Assembly: GCA_017380635.1 (NCBI GenBank)
Contig: JAFODP010000017.1
Coordinates: 62,001-126,000, forward strand
Origin: Bacteroidales bacterium
GTDB taxonomy: Bacteria > Bacteroidota > Bacteroidia > Bacteroidales > UBA1402
Reading direction: 5' to 3'
DNA: 64,000 nucleotides
A program made the translations under genes and the position numbers. The notes below the pieces were generated by a model. That model was given only the letters and a program-made list of their open reading frames with translations. It ran no database searches and was not told where the DNA came from. Positions 8,385 to 16,742 of the stretch are shown in pieces; position 1 is the stretch's first letter, and the number at the start of each line of letters is the position of its first letter.

Positions 8385-8392
8385 CAAAGATA
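8385..8392 (-). promoter_or_regulatory. -7 box for the TM2 operon
   Basis: The minus strand reads TATCTTTG, a full match to TAnnTTTG, 44 bp before the TM2 gene ATG. TTTG occurs further upstream, 24 bp away inside the 3' end of nqrF, which is wider than the usual 19-20 bp. Confidence 0.55.
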
Positions 8393-8408
8393 TTAAAAAA
8401 ATTTAAAA

Positions 8409-9692
8409 TCATGCACCAAAATCATCATACATAATCATTTCTTTCGGAACACCCAGATTATCAAGCATATTGATAACAGCTTTCGACATCGGGCCAGGAC
8501 CACACATGTAGTATTCGATTTCTTCGGGTTCTTCGTGATCTTTCAAATAAGTTTCCCAAATAACCTGATGAACGAAACCGGCGGTATACTTTACACCAGC
8601 AGCATCGGCAGCGGGATCGGGACGGTCGAGCGCCAAATGGAAACTGAAGTTGGGGAATTCTTTTTCCAAAGCCAAGAAGTCGGGCAAATAGAACACTTCG
8701 TTCAAAGCGCGGGCACCATAGAAGTAAGACATCTTACGATTGGTGGTACGCAAAGTGTGAGTCAAGTGCATAATCTGAGCACGCAGAGGAGCCATACCGG
8801 CACCACCACCCACCCACATCATTTCGCGGGTAGAGTTGTAGATAGGACGGAATTCTCCGTAAGGACCACTCATCACCACCTTGTCGCCGGGCTTCAAAGA
8901 GAAGATATATGAAGAAGCGATACCGGGCATCACATCCATAAAACCAACCTGAGGTTTCGGTTTGAAAGGAGGTGTTGCGATACGAACGGTAAGCATAATG
9001 CGGTCGCCTTCGGCAGGATAGTTGGCCATAGAATAAGCTCTCACGGTAGGAACGGTGTTGGTACATTTCAAATCGAACAAACCAAAGTTCTTCCATGCGG
9101 GCAAATATTCATCACCAATGAGTGACTTATCGATATCCTTGTCGTAATCCATGCTGAATGCAGGAATCTTGATCTGAGCGTAAGAACCTGGCTCGAAATC
9201 CATGTGTTCGCCCTTAGGCAAAGCCACGATGAATTCCTTGATAAAGGTAGCCACGTTCTTGTTAGAGATAACTTCGCATTCCCATTCTTTCACGCCCATT
9301 ACCGATTCGGGCACTTTCACCTTCATGTCGCCACGAACTTTCACCTGACAACCCAAGTGCCAGTTGTTCTGCTGCTGTTGACGAGTAAAGAAGCCTTTTT
9401 CGGTAGGAAGCATTTCGCTACCACCTTCGGTAACCTGACATTTACACATACCGCAACTACCCTTACCACCACAAGTAGAAGGAAGGAAAATACCATTCTC
9501 GCTCAACGAGCCGAGCAAACTGCCACCCATATCAACCTGAATGTTATTGTCGCCGTTGATATTGATGTTCACCTTGCCGGAAGGAGTCAATTTAGCCTTG
9601 ATAAACAACAGAAGGCCCACCAAAATGAGTGTCATCAACAAGAAGACGATGACAGCCATTACTAAAACTTGCATTGAAATTGCTAATAACAT
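8409..9692 (-). CDS. nqrF: Na+-translocating NADH:quinone reductase subunit F
   Basis: Entry subunit of the Na+-NQR complex: it takes electrons from NADH through FAD to a 2Fe-2S centre at the cytoplasmic face. The 427-aa protein has one N-terminal transmembrane helix (about 8-32). The ferredoxin domain has Cys74, Cys80, Cys83 and Cys115 in the CxxxxxCxxC...C pattern. An FAD-binding region follows (RAYSMANYP) and an NADH-binding region (GGGAGMAPLRAQIMHL; C-terminal CGPGPMSKAV). Length and motifs match the family. It is the last gene of nqrABCDEF, 13 bp after nqrE. I see no strong terminator behind it, so some transcripts may continue into the TM2 operon. Confidence 0.98.
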   Translation of the reverse strand: MLLAISMQVLVMAVIVFLLMTLILVGLLLFIKAKLTPSGKVNININGDNNIQVDMGGSLLGSLSENGIFLPSTCGGKGSCGMCKCQVTEGGSEMLPTEKGFFTRQQQQNNWHLGCQVKVRGDMKVKVPESVMGVKEWECEVISNKNVATFIKEFIVALPKGEHMDFEPGSYAQIKIPAFSMDYDKDIDKSLIGDEYLPAWKNFGLFDLKCTNTVPTVRAYSMANYPAEGDRIMLTVRIATPPFKPKPQVGFMDVMPGIASSYIFSLKPGDKVVMSGPYGEFRPIYNSTREMMWVGGGAGMAPLRAQIMHLTHTLRTTNRKMSYFYGARALNEVFYLPDFLALEKEFPNFSFHLALDRPDPAADAAGVKYTAGFVHQVIWETYLKDHEEPEEIEYYMCGPGPMSKAVINMLDNLGVPKEMIMYDDFGA

Positions 9693-9705
9693 ATCTCTTT
9701 CCTCC

Positions 9706-10323
9706 TTAGAGTTTAATACCCATAAATCCCATAAAGGCCATAGACATCAGACCTACGAGGATAAAGGTGATACCCAATCCTTTCAAAGGAGCAGGAATCT
9801 TGTTATACTTCAAATGTTCACGAACAGCTGCCAAGGTAACGATGGCCACCATCCAACCCAAACCTGAGCCAAGACCATAAACGGTAGCATGACCCACATT
9901 GGGGAAAGCACGTTGCTGCATAAAGAGAGAGGCACCCAAAATGGCACAGTTTACAGCAATCAAAGGCAAGAAGATACCCAACTGAGCATAGAGCGCAGGC
10001 GTAAAGCGTTCAACCACCATTTCCACAATCTGCGTCATAGAAGCAATCAGGGCAATGAAAAGGATGAAGCTAAGGAAGCTGAGGTCGATGCTGGCTGCAT
10101 CTTCGCCCAACAACCAAACCAAAGCACCTTCTTTCAATACATAAGTATCGAGCAAGTAGTTGACAGGAACGGTAATGAGCAGCACGAAAGTAACAGCGAT
10201 ACCCAAACCGACAGAAGTCTTAACCGTTTTAGAAACAGCCAAGTAAGAACACATACCAAGGAAGTATGCGAACACCATGTTGTCAATAAAAATTGACTTG
10301 ATAAATAAATTCAATGCTTCCAT
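9706..10323 (-). CDS. nqrE: Na+-translocating NADH:quinone reductase subunit E
   Basis: Integral membrane subunit (205 aa, six predicted helices), homologous to NqrD and to RnfA. The pair binds an intramembrane iron-sulfur centre through cysteines in the first helices. Here [14 protein letters not shown] supplies a cysteine near residue 26 and ALNAV-type segment [10 protein letters not shown] a second near residue 120. The start [25 protein letters not shown] is typical. It lies between nqrD (6 bp) and nqrF (13 bp). Confidence 0.97.
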   Translation of the reverse strand: MEALNLFIKSIFIDNMVFAYFLGMCSYLAVSKTVKTSVGLGIAVTFVLLITVPVNYLLDTYVLKEGALVWLLGEDAASIDLSFLSFILFIALIASMTQIVEMVVERFTPALYAQLGIFLPLIAVNCAILGASLFMQQRAFPNVGHATVYGLGSGLGWMVAIVTLAAVREHLKYNKIPAPLKGLGITFILVGLMSMAFMGFMGIKL

Positions 10324-10329
10324 AAACGA

Positions 10330-10950
10330 TTATTTTTCTTGGAGATCCTTGTTAATACTACGGTGTACCCAAATGATACAACCCACTACAATAAGTGCCA
10401 TAGGAGGCATAATCATCAAACCATTGTTTACGTAACCGGCTTCGTATAAACAATCGGGAATCACCTGGAAACCAAACAATTTACCAGAACCCAACAATTC
10501 GCGGAAGAAGGCGATGATAACCAGAATCAAGGTATAACCCAAACCGTTACCGATACCATCCAGGAAAGAGTCGAAAGGACGGTTACCCAAAGCAAAGGCT
10601 TCCAAACGACCCATCAGGATACAGTTGGTAATGATCAAACCGATATACACCGAGAGCTGGCCCCACACTTCGTAAGCATAAGCTTTCAGGAATTGTTCTA
10701 CGATAATTACCAAAGCAGCCACAACTACCAATTGTACAATGATACGAATACGGGCAGGAATGGTATTACGCAACAATGAAATAATCACATTGGCAAAGGC
10801 CACTACAACGGTAACGGAAAGACCCATCACCAAAGCAGGTTTCAGCTGAGCCGTTACAGCCAAAGCCGAACAGATACCCAACACAAGCACAATCACAGGG
10901 TTGTTCTTGCTAATGGGATTTACTAACATATCTTTTCTTTCGTTATTCAT
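10330..10950 (-). CDS. nqrD: Na+-translocating NADH:quinone reductase subunit D
   Basis: Integral membrane subunit (206 aa) of Na+-NQR, paralogous to NqrE and RnfE. It shows six hydrophobic helices, with NPVIVLVLGICSALAV near the N terminus and LIITNCILMGRLEAFAL in the fourth helix. The two cysteines in these segments are at the positions that hold the shared membrane Fe-S centre. It follows nqrC by 3 bp and precedes nqrE by 6 bp. Confidence 0.97.
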   Translation of the reverse strand: MNNERKDMLVNPISKNNPVIVLVLGICSALAVTAQLKPALVMGLSVTVVVAFANVIISLLRNTIPARIRIIVQLVVVAALVIIVEQFLKAYAYEVWGQLSVYIGLIITNCILMGRLEAFALGNRPFDSFLDGIGNGLGYTLILVIIAFFRELLGSGKLFGFQVIPDCLYEAGYVNNGLMIMPPMALIVVGCIIWVHRSINKDLQEK

Positions 10951-10953
10951 AGC

Positions 10954-11670
10954 TTAGTCCTCCTTGATGGTTTTTAAGAAAGCTTCATAAACGCTCAAGC
11001 AATCGTACAACATCGCTTCAACGCCCTTACTGGTAATAGTACCACCTGAGATAGCATCCACCTGATCTTGGGTTTCGCTCTTGACACCGGCTTTCATTAC
11101 GGCAATAGAACGGAACTGACCATCGCGGAAGATTTGTTTACCGGTGAAAGGAGTCTGGAAGTTTGAGGTAGTAATTTCAGCCCCCAAACCCGGAGTTTCA
11201 CCCTTGTGAGAGAAAGAAGCGGCAAAAATGGTATTGGCATCACCTTCCAAAGAAACATAACCCCAGATAGGACCCCACAAACCGGCACCATACAAAGGAA
11301 TGATATATTTCTTGCTGCCTTCTACAGTGGCTTCGTACACGGGAAGATTACGTTCTTCAACAGGCTTAGCCATTTCCTTAGCCATATCGATAGCAAAAGT
11401 TTGCTTGGCATCGGTAATGGTCTTTTCGCCCTTTGCGTTCACAGCATAAGCTGCGGTGATTACTTCTGCATATTTAGCTTCGGCAGTCGACATATCAGAA
11501 GCCACCTTCACAGAGGTAAGAATCTGCGTCATTTTGTCGATATCCACATTGCGCTGCTGTTTAGCTTTGAGCGAATCGCTCACCAAAGCCAAGGCTGCGG
11601 CCACCAAGATGACCATCACAGAAGCATATATAAAGGTATAAGTATTACTGTTCTTGTTCATAGTCATCAT
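10954..11670 (-). CDS. nqrC: Na+-translocating NADH:quinone reductase subunit C
   Basis: Periplasm-facing flavoprotein subunit (238 aa) with one N-terminal helix (TYTFIYASVMVILVAAALAL) and an FMN-binding domain. The covalent FMN attachment site is SGGTITS near the C terminus, with the acceptor threonine at about residue 211. The usual motif is SGAT; this SGGT variant keeps the threonine. FMN is added by the flavin transferase ApbE, which is not in this window. The start codon overlaps the nqrB stop by one base (TAATG), indicating translational coupling. Confidence 0.96.
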   Translation of the reverse strand: MMTMNKNSNTYTFIYASVMVILVAAALALVSDSLKAKQQRNVDIDKMTQILTSVKVASDMSTAEAKYAEVITAAYAVNAKGEKTITDAKQTFAIDMAKEMAKPVEERNLPVYEATVEGSKKYIIPLYGAGLWGPIWGYVSLEGDANTIFAASFSHKGETPGLGAEITTSNFQTPFTGKQIFRDGQFRSIAVMKAGVKSETQDQVDAISGGTITSKGVEAMLYDCLSVYEAFLKTIKED

Positions 11671-12881
11671 TATTTAGCAGATTTAACCATAGCACGTTTG
11701 GCACGCTTGTTGATGTTTGACTGAATCACATAGTAGTCGATAACTTTTGCGAAAAGGTTCATCAACAAGATAGACAACATCATACCTTCGGGATAAGCGG
11801 GGTTGAATACACGGAACAAGATGGCCAAAAGGCCCACGAAGAAACCGTAAATCCATTTACCACATTCGGTACGGGCAGCAGTAACGGGGTCGGTAGCCAT
11901 GAAGAAAGCACCGAAAGCGAAACCGCCCAAGCACCAATGTTCCCAGAAAGGCATAGCCTGATAAGCATCAACGGCGAAGATATTGAAGATGGTAGCCATG
12001 AAAGCACCACCGGCAAATACAGAAACCACAATCTTCCAGCTAGCCACACCGGTGAAAATCAGGAAGAGACCACCCAACATGATAGCCAATACAGAAGTTT
12101 CACCAATAGAACCCGGCATCAAACCGAGGAACATCTGCCAGAAAGTAAGAGGCTCACCTACTACGTTGGTCAAAGCCAAGCTATCGGAAGAAGCTTGCAC
12201 AACAGCCTGACCCAGAGGAGTTGCACCGGTGAAACCATTGATGGTAACCTGAGCCTGACCAAAACCGAAATAATCCTTCAAGCTTACCCAAACGCTGTCG
12301 CCAGACATTTTGGTAGGATAAGAGAAGAACAAGAAAACACGGGTAGACAAAGCCACGTTCAAAACATTGAAACCGGTACCACCGAAAATTTCTTTCACGA
12401 AGATAACAGAGAAAGCCGTAGCCACAGCCACCATCCAGAGAGGTACACCGATAGGCAGGATAAGCGGAATAATCATACCACTCACCAAGAAACCTTCTTG
12501 AATTTCTTCGCCCTTAATTTGAGCAGCGATAAATTCGATACCCAAACCAACAAGATAAGAAACGATAACATAAGGCAGCACAGCCAAGCAACCCCAGAAG
12601 AAAGTCTGGAAGAAACCGGCATCCACGCCAATAGCCAAATAATGCTGATAACCCGTATTGAACATACCGAAAAGCAGCGCAGGAATCAAAGCCAGCACCA
12701 CCCAGAACATCGTACGTTTTGAATCCACACAATCGTGAATATGCGTTCCCGACTTGGAAGTCGTATGAGGAACGAAAAGGAAAGTTTCGAATCCTTCGAA
12801 AACCGATCCGAGCTTAGACAATTTACCACCTTCAGAGAAAGTAGGTTTCATCTTGTCAAGCAAATTACGTAATGATTTCAA
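11670..12881 (-). CDS. nqrB: Na+-translocating NADH:quinone reductase subunit B
   Basis: Largest membrane subunit (403 aa), carrying covalent FMN and riboflavin and the Na+ channel region. Family landmarks are the N-terminal KPTFSEGGKL, multiple hydrophobic helices, and the flavinylation motif TGAT at residues 218-221 (acceptor Thr221) within NGFTGATPLGQA. The length agrees with the family. It starts 49 bp after nqrA, the widest gap in the operon, and couples to nqrC by a one-base overlap. Confidence 0.97.
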   Translation of the reverse strand: MKSLRNLLDKMKPTFSEGGKLSKLGSVFEGFETFLFVPHTTSKSGTHIHDCVDSKRTMFWVVLALIPALLFGMFNTGYQHYLAIGVDAGFFQTFFWGCLAVLPYVIVSYLVGLGIEFIAAQIKGEEIQEGFLVSGMIIPLILPIGVPLWMVAVATAFSVIFVKEIFGGTGFNVLNVALSTRVFLFFSYPTKMSGDSVWVSLKDYFGFGQAQVTINGFTGATPLGQAVVQASSDSLALTNVVGEPLTFWQMFLGLMPGSIGETSVLAIMLGGLFLIFTGVASWKIVVSVFAGGAFMATIFNIFAVDAYQAMPFWEHWCLGGFAFGAFFMATDPVTAARTECGKWIYGFFVGLLAILFRVFNPAYPEGMMLSILLMNLFAKVIDYYVIQSNINKRAKRAMVKSAK

Positions 12882-12930
12882 AATTGTATCCTTTTAATGG
12901 TTAATACTCATTTTAACTTGACAAGCCCGA

Positions 12931-14304
12931 TTATTCGTCACCATTTTCTGCTTTCAGCAAATCGAGCGCTTCGCGAACCGTCTTTTGCAATTCGATTTTC
13001 GAAGTACAGATATATTCGCACAGAGCGAAGTCTTCGGGAGCCACTTCGTAGATACCCAAAGCTTCCATATCTTCCAAATCCTTTACCAAACAAGCACGGA
13101 TAAGACGTTCGGGCAAGATATCCATGGGGAAAACCTTGTCGTATTCGCCAGACATGATCAAAGCTCTTTCGCCACCCAATACGCGGGTATCGGCCTTGAA
13201 CGACATCGTGGGGAAGAATTTCTGCAAAAGCGGAGTGGTATAGGTTTTGTTAGAGCTGAAACGATCGAATCGGGGCATTACCCAACCCAACATTTCGTCT
13301 ACATCGGTACCTTCGTGCAACACAGTTACTTGTGAATCGTAGAAACCGAGGAAACCATCCATTTCCACGCGGCTACCGCAAAGAGCATTACCGCTAACGT
13401 AACGGAGAGGAATTTCCTTGTGCACATTACCTTCGAGCAATGCCGACATAGCAATACCGGGCTTGCAGCTATAGTAAGCAGGCTGACAAACTTCAGGACC
13501 GGTAAGGGCAACCAAACGGGTCAAATCTACAATACCTTTATTAAATAAGCGGCCAATGAAAGGCAAATCCAAAGCATTGATGGTCCAAACCACTTCGCCC
13601 TTGTTGATAGGATCGATATGATTGATAGCCACGCTCACATTGGATGCAGGATGCGGACCATTCATAATCACCTTTTCAACATTCTGAGCAGCAGCCAATT
13701 CGGTAGCAGCACCCTTGGCAGGCAAGGTCAAATACACCTTACCTTCGGTAAGTTTGGTCAAAGCATTCAAAGCGGTCTGGATGTCTGAAGCCTGTCCTTT
13801 CAATACAAATGCATAATCGGGAGCCAAAGGAGCCGTATCGAAACCCTTCACATAGATTGCTTTGGGCTTAGCATCGGGATTGGCAACCACATCGTAAGGA
13901 CGACGTTTCAAACAAGGCCACAAACCGGCGGTCTGAATAGCACTCTTCACTTCTGAAGCCTCCATTTCGAGAGGATTACCCGTAGGCAACTGCAAATATT
14001 CACAAGCCAAATCGGCTTCGATGATTACATGCAGCAATTTACGCTTTTCACCTCTGACAACAGACTTCACCACTCCACTGACGGGAGCGACAAACTGGAT
14101 TTCGGGGAACATCTTGTCGATAATCACAGGACTACCGGCCAATACCCGATCACCTTCCTTCACTACCACTTTGGGGGTCAAACCGTGGAAATCGGTAGGC
14201 GTAACAGCGTACAACGAGGTGTACGAAGCACTACATTTTTCCTTGGCAGCAGCACCGTCCAACTTGATAGTCAAGCCTTTCTTAATGTTAATTACTTTTG
14301 CCAT
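12931..14304 (-). CDS. nqrA: Na+-translocating NADH:quinone reductase subunit A
   Basis: Peripheral cytoplasmic subunit (457 aa) of Na+-NQR, implicated in ubiquinone/menaquinone binding. It starts MAKVINIKKGLTIKLDG and continues with HGLTPKVVVKEGDRVLAG and APVSGVVKSVVRGEKR, the barrel-sandwich-like N-terminal part, then KGFDTAPLAPDYAFVLKG and GPHPASNVSVAINHID, all typical of NqrA. It is the first gene of the nqrABCDEF operon. In Bacteroidales this complex is the main NADH-linked Na+ pump, feeding menaquinone and fumarate respiration. Confidence 0.97.
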   Translation of the reverse strand: MAKVINIKKGLTIKLDGAAAKEKCSASYTSLYAVTPTDFHGLTPKVVVKEGDRVLAGSPVIIDKMFPEIQFVAPVSGVVKSVVRGEKRKLLHVIIEADLACEYLQLPTGNPLEMEASEVKSAIQTAGLWPCLKRRPYDVVANPDAKPKAIYVKGFDTAPLAPDYAFVLKGQASDIQTALNALTKLTEGKVYLTLPAKGAATELAAAQNVEKVIMNGPHPASNVSVAINHIDPINKGEVVWTINALDLPFIGRLFNKGIVDLTRLVALTGPEVCQPAYYSCKPGIAMSALLEGNVHKEIPLRYVSGNALCGSRVEMDGFLGFYDSQVTVLHEGTDVDEMLGWVMPRFDRFSSNKTYTTPLLQKFFPTMSFKADTRVLGGERALIMSGEYDKVFPMDILPERLIRACLVKDLEDMEALGIYEVAPEDFALCEYICTSKIELQKTVREALDLLKAENGDE

Positions 14305-14387
14305 AATGTATTATTACAAAAAATTACTGTCTTTGACTGCTGTTTTTCAGACATTTACAAGTCTTATAAAAAGACGAGTGCAAAGTC

Positions 14388-14395
14388 CAAAAATA
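14388..14395 (-). promoter_or_regulatory. Possible -7 box of the nqr operon
   Basis: The minus strand reads TATTTTTG, fitting TAnnTTTG, 84 bp before nqrA. No TTTG lies at the expected -33 distance, so support is weak. A small hairpin (GTCTT/AAGAC, about 14361-14375) lies in the implied leader. Confidence 0.35.
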
Positions 14396-14490
14396 GCGCG
14401 CGAAATTAAGCATTTTTTCAGAGTTAGCTATTATAAATAGGTATTTTTTTCTTTTTTTGAACATTCGAACAGATTCTCAATTATTCCACT

Positions 14491-14498
14491 TATCTTTG
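14491..14498 (+). promoter_or_regulatory. -7 box of the barrel protein gene
   Basis: TATCTTTG matches TAnnTTTG and lies 65 bp before the start codon in an AT-rich intergenic region. There is no clear -33 TTTG at 19-20 bp. Confidence 0.5.
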
Positions 14499-14562
14499 CG
14501 GCGAAGCCTGCTATATTGAAATGCGGCTATCGAATTTGCTAACACTTTAAAACAACATTATT

Positions 14563-15276
14563 ATGAAAAAGGTATTATTTGCTATCGCAGCACTTTGCAT
14601 GCTGATGACGCTGCCCGCTCAGGCTCAGATCCGTTTCGGTCTGAAAGGTGGTGCCAACATCTCCGGCTTGGAAGGCTCAACTGCCAACGAAGTAATCGGC
14701 GATTTGAAAAACGAAATCAACAACGCCACCAATTATCACATTGGCGCATTGGTACAAATTGGCATGGGTAAATTCTTTACCCTCCAACCCGAATTGCAGT
14801 TCACCACCAAGGGTGCCACTTTGCAGAAAGAACCCATTGTAGACGTGAACATTCCCGGATTCGAAGTACCCACCGTTCCCAACGACATCACTTTGAGCAC
14901 TTCTTACCTAGAATTGCCTATCAACTTGCAAGCCGGTATCCGTTTGGGCAAATTGGCCAGAGTGTATTTGCAAGCAGGTCCTTATGCCTCATTGCTTTTG
15001 GCCGAAGAAACCAGCGGTAAAGGCCTTGGCGAACTGTTCGAAGGCGTAGGCAACGAACTCAGCGAAAGCCCCAGAGAATTTGCCAACAAGTTGGATTACG
15101 GTATCGGCGTGGGCGCCGGTGTGGAAGTGCTCTTCTTGCAATTGGCCGTTAAATACGACTACAGCTTCGCAGAATTCAAGGAAACTGCCGGCAATATCGG
15201 CAACATCGACATCAAGAATCCTTTCGCAGGCATGCAAAACCGCAACCTCAACATCAGCGCAGCATTCTTGTTCTAA
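14563..15276 (+). CDS. Outer-membrane beta-barrel protein, PorT-like family
   Basis: A 237-aa protein with signal peptide MKKVLFAIAALCMLMTLPAQA|Q and the OMP_b-brl_2-type opening IRFGLKGGANISGLEG. It continues with alternating hydrophobic strands (YHIGALVQIGMGKFFTLQPE, YLELPINLQAGIRLGKLARV, YLQAGPYASLLL) and ends NRNLNISAAFLF with a terminal aromatic, as barrels do for BAM recognition. The family is very common in Bacteroidota and its members have no shared known substrate; PorT of the type IX secretion system is one relative. It has its own promoter and terminator and so is monocistronic. The specific role is unknown. Confidence 0.85.
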   Translation: MKKVLFAIAALCMLMTLPAQAQIRFGLKGGANISGLEGSTANEVIGDLKNEINNATNYHIGALVQIGMGKFFTLQPELQFTTKGATLQKEPIVDVNIPGFEVPTVPNDITLSTSYLELPINLQAGIRLGKLARVYLQAGPYASLLLAEETSGKGLGELFEGVGNELSESPREFANKLDYGIGVGAGVEVLFLQLAVKYDYSFAEFKETAGNIGNIDIKNPFAGMQNRNLNISAAFLF

Positions 15277-15298
15277 GGAAAACCTTGATATAGCGCAC

Positions 15299-15333
15299 AA
15301 GGGAATGATCGCAGGGTCATTCCCTTATTTTTT
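15299..15333 (+). terminator. Terminator after the barrel protein gene
   Basis: A perfect 10-bp stem AAGGGAATGA (15299-15308) / TCATTCCCTT (15317-15326) with an 8-base loop is followed by ATTTTTTT. It insulates the following toxin-antitoxin operon. Confidence 0.85.
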
Positions 15334-15352
15334 TCAATTTCAATTCAGATAA

Positions 15353-15384
15353 TTTGGTTTTATCTTGAAGATGCCTTACATTTG
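15353..15384 (+). promoter_or_regulatory. Promoter of the DUF3990/HTH operon
   Basis: TTTG at 15353-15356 and TACATTTG at 15377-15384 are separated by 20 bp, a good Bacteroidota promoter. It is immediately followed by the palindrome at 15387-15406, which would sit at the transcription start. Confidence 0.7.
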
Positions 15385-15386
15385 CG

Positions 15387-15406
15387 ACTATCGTTATAAC
15401 GATAGT
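15387..15406. promoter_or_regulatory. Perfect 20-bp palindrome, probable operator
   Basis: ACTATCGTTATAACGATAGT is its own reverse complement over all 20 bases. It begins 2 bp after the -7 box and ends 16 bp before the toxin start codon. Position and symmetry fit a dimeric HTH repressor site, and the second gene of the operon encodes an XRE-type HTH protein, so autoregulation is the simplest reading. Confidence 0.7.
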
Positions 15407-15422
15407 TTACACATCAAACATC

Positions 15423-16088
15423 ATGAAACTCTATCACGGCTCAATTGCTATTATTGACAATCCAACATTTGGAAAAGGAAACCACAAGAACGATTATGGG
15501 CTTGGCCTGTATTGCACAGAACATTTAGAGCTGGCAAAAGAATGGGCTTGTTCAAGCGGAAAAGATGGTTTTGCAAACGAATACAAACTAAACATGGAGG
15601 GGCTCACCCTATGCGATCTTACACAGTATCATATACTTAACTGGATGGCTATACTTTTGGAAAACAGAACTTTTGACCTTTCTGCTAGTATCGCTTCAGC
15701 GGCTAGAGATTATATTTTAAAAAATTTCCTTCCCCAATATGCAGACTATGATATTATCAGAGGATATCGTGCGGATGATTCCTATTTTTCCTTTGCAAAA
15801 GATTTTCTCAACAATAGCATATCTCTTGAGGAACTTTCCAATGCCATGACATTGGGAAAACTTGGAGAACAAATAGTCATTAAAAGCGATAAAGCATTCA
15901 AAGCCCTGACTTATCAGACATCCATATCTGCAGACTGCAGCATTTACTATCCGAAATGGAAAAGCAGAGATCAGAAGGCACGTCATGAATACAAAGAAAT
16001 CAAAGAGAAGTCAAATCCTTTTGAAGGAACATACATCCTGGATATCATAAGACAACAATGGAAGAACGACGATGAACGCTTACGATAA
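15423..16088 (+). CDS. DUF3990 protein, ADP-ribosyltransferase-like putative toxin
   Basis: A 221-aa cytoplasmic protein of the DUF3990 family, related to ADP-ribosyltransferases. Landmarks are the N-terminal LYHGS (His5), then NDYGLGLYCTEHLELAKEWA (about 23-42), which fits the NAD-pocket tyrosine segment, and LGEQIVIKSDKAFKAL (about 157-172), where the family has its third catalytic-type residue. These correspond to a His-Tyr-Glu/Gln triad by family comparison; I have not aligned them. It is co-transcribed with, and overlaps by 17 bp, an HTH gene, the order toxin then antitoxin. Its codon use is more AT-rich and its surroundings differ from the housekeeping genes, compatible with horizontal gain. 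The target is unknown. Confidence 0.75.
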   Translation: MKLYHGSIAIIDNPTFGKGNHKNDYGLGLYCTEHLELAKEWACSSGKDGFANEYKLNMEGLTLCDLTQYHILNWMAILLENRTFDLSASIASAARDYILKNFLPQYADYDIIRGYRADDSYFSFAKDFLNNSISLEELSNAMTLGKLGEQIVIKSDKAFKALTYQTSISADCSIYYPKWKSRDQKARHEYKEIKEKSNPFEGTYILDIIRQQWKNDDERLR

Positions 16089-16707
16089 AATATATTTGGA
16101 AGACGCCATGTCAAATTTGGCAGTAATGCTAGATTATGGCACTATAACCCACGGCGATACCGAAAGCTTTTTCAATCGCTTTTTAGTAAGCGATATTTCC
16201 AAACAATTTGCTGCCGGAAATCCTCGTTATATAGCAGGAATGTCGGGCATAGAGTTGGCAGAAAGAGTAATAGAAGAAACCGGTGGACAAACTTTATGCG
16301 CAGAATACAAAGCATTTGGCCGATCTGCGTCATATTGGGCCGGCTGGGCACTGGCCTATTTACAGTGGTTTACAGGATATTCGTTTGAAAAAATCCAAGA
16401 ATGGGGCATCAGCATCTCATTCCTCTTGTCATTATACCCTACGCATCACGAAGCCGACATAACAAAGCTGCTAGAAACGGCTATCACAAGAATGAATGAG
16501 TTTAGAGGACGCGCCATGAATGCATTAAAGCGCCAACGAAAGTCTGCAGGACTGACCCAACAGGAACTTGCCGAAAAATCGGGAGTCAAACTCAGAATGA
16601 TTCAAGCATACGAACAAAACTACCAAGACATTTCCAAAGCCGAAGTAGGTTCTATGATAAGGTTGGCAAAAGCATTATCGTGCAGCGTGGAAGATTTATT
16701 GCAATAG
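16072..16707 (+). CDS. XRE-family HTH protein, putative antitoxin and autorepressor
   Basis: A 211-aa protein. The C-terminal 60 residues are a Cro/CI-type helix-turn-helix (LKRQRKSAGLTQQELAEKSG, VKLRMIQAYEQ, then LAKALSCSVEDLLQ). The N-terminal 140 residues (MSNLAVMLDYGTI...FFNRFLVSDISKQF, GMSGIELAERVIEETGG, then SASYWAGWALAYLQWFTGYSFEKI) resemble the antitoxin-like proteins found beside DUF3990 genes. The first part presumably binds the toxin. The start overlaps the toxin gene by 17 bp, favouring coupled translation. The palindrome upstream of the operon is its likely binding site. It ends 35 bp before the convergent giant gene. Confidence 0.78.
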   Translation: MNAYDKIYLEDAMSNLAVMLDYGTITHGDTESFFNRFLVSDISKQFAAGNPRYIAGMSGIELAERVIEETGGQTLCAEYKAFGRSASYWAGWALAYLQWFTGYSFEKIQEWGISISFLLSLYPTHHEADITKLLETAITRMNEFRGRAMNALKRQRKSAGLTQQELAEKSGVKLRMIQAYEQNYQDISKAEVGSMIRLAKALSCSVEDLLQ

Positions 16708-16742
16708 CACGACAGAAATGCCTGCAGTAGCAGATTTCGCTA

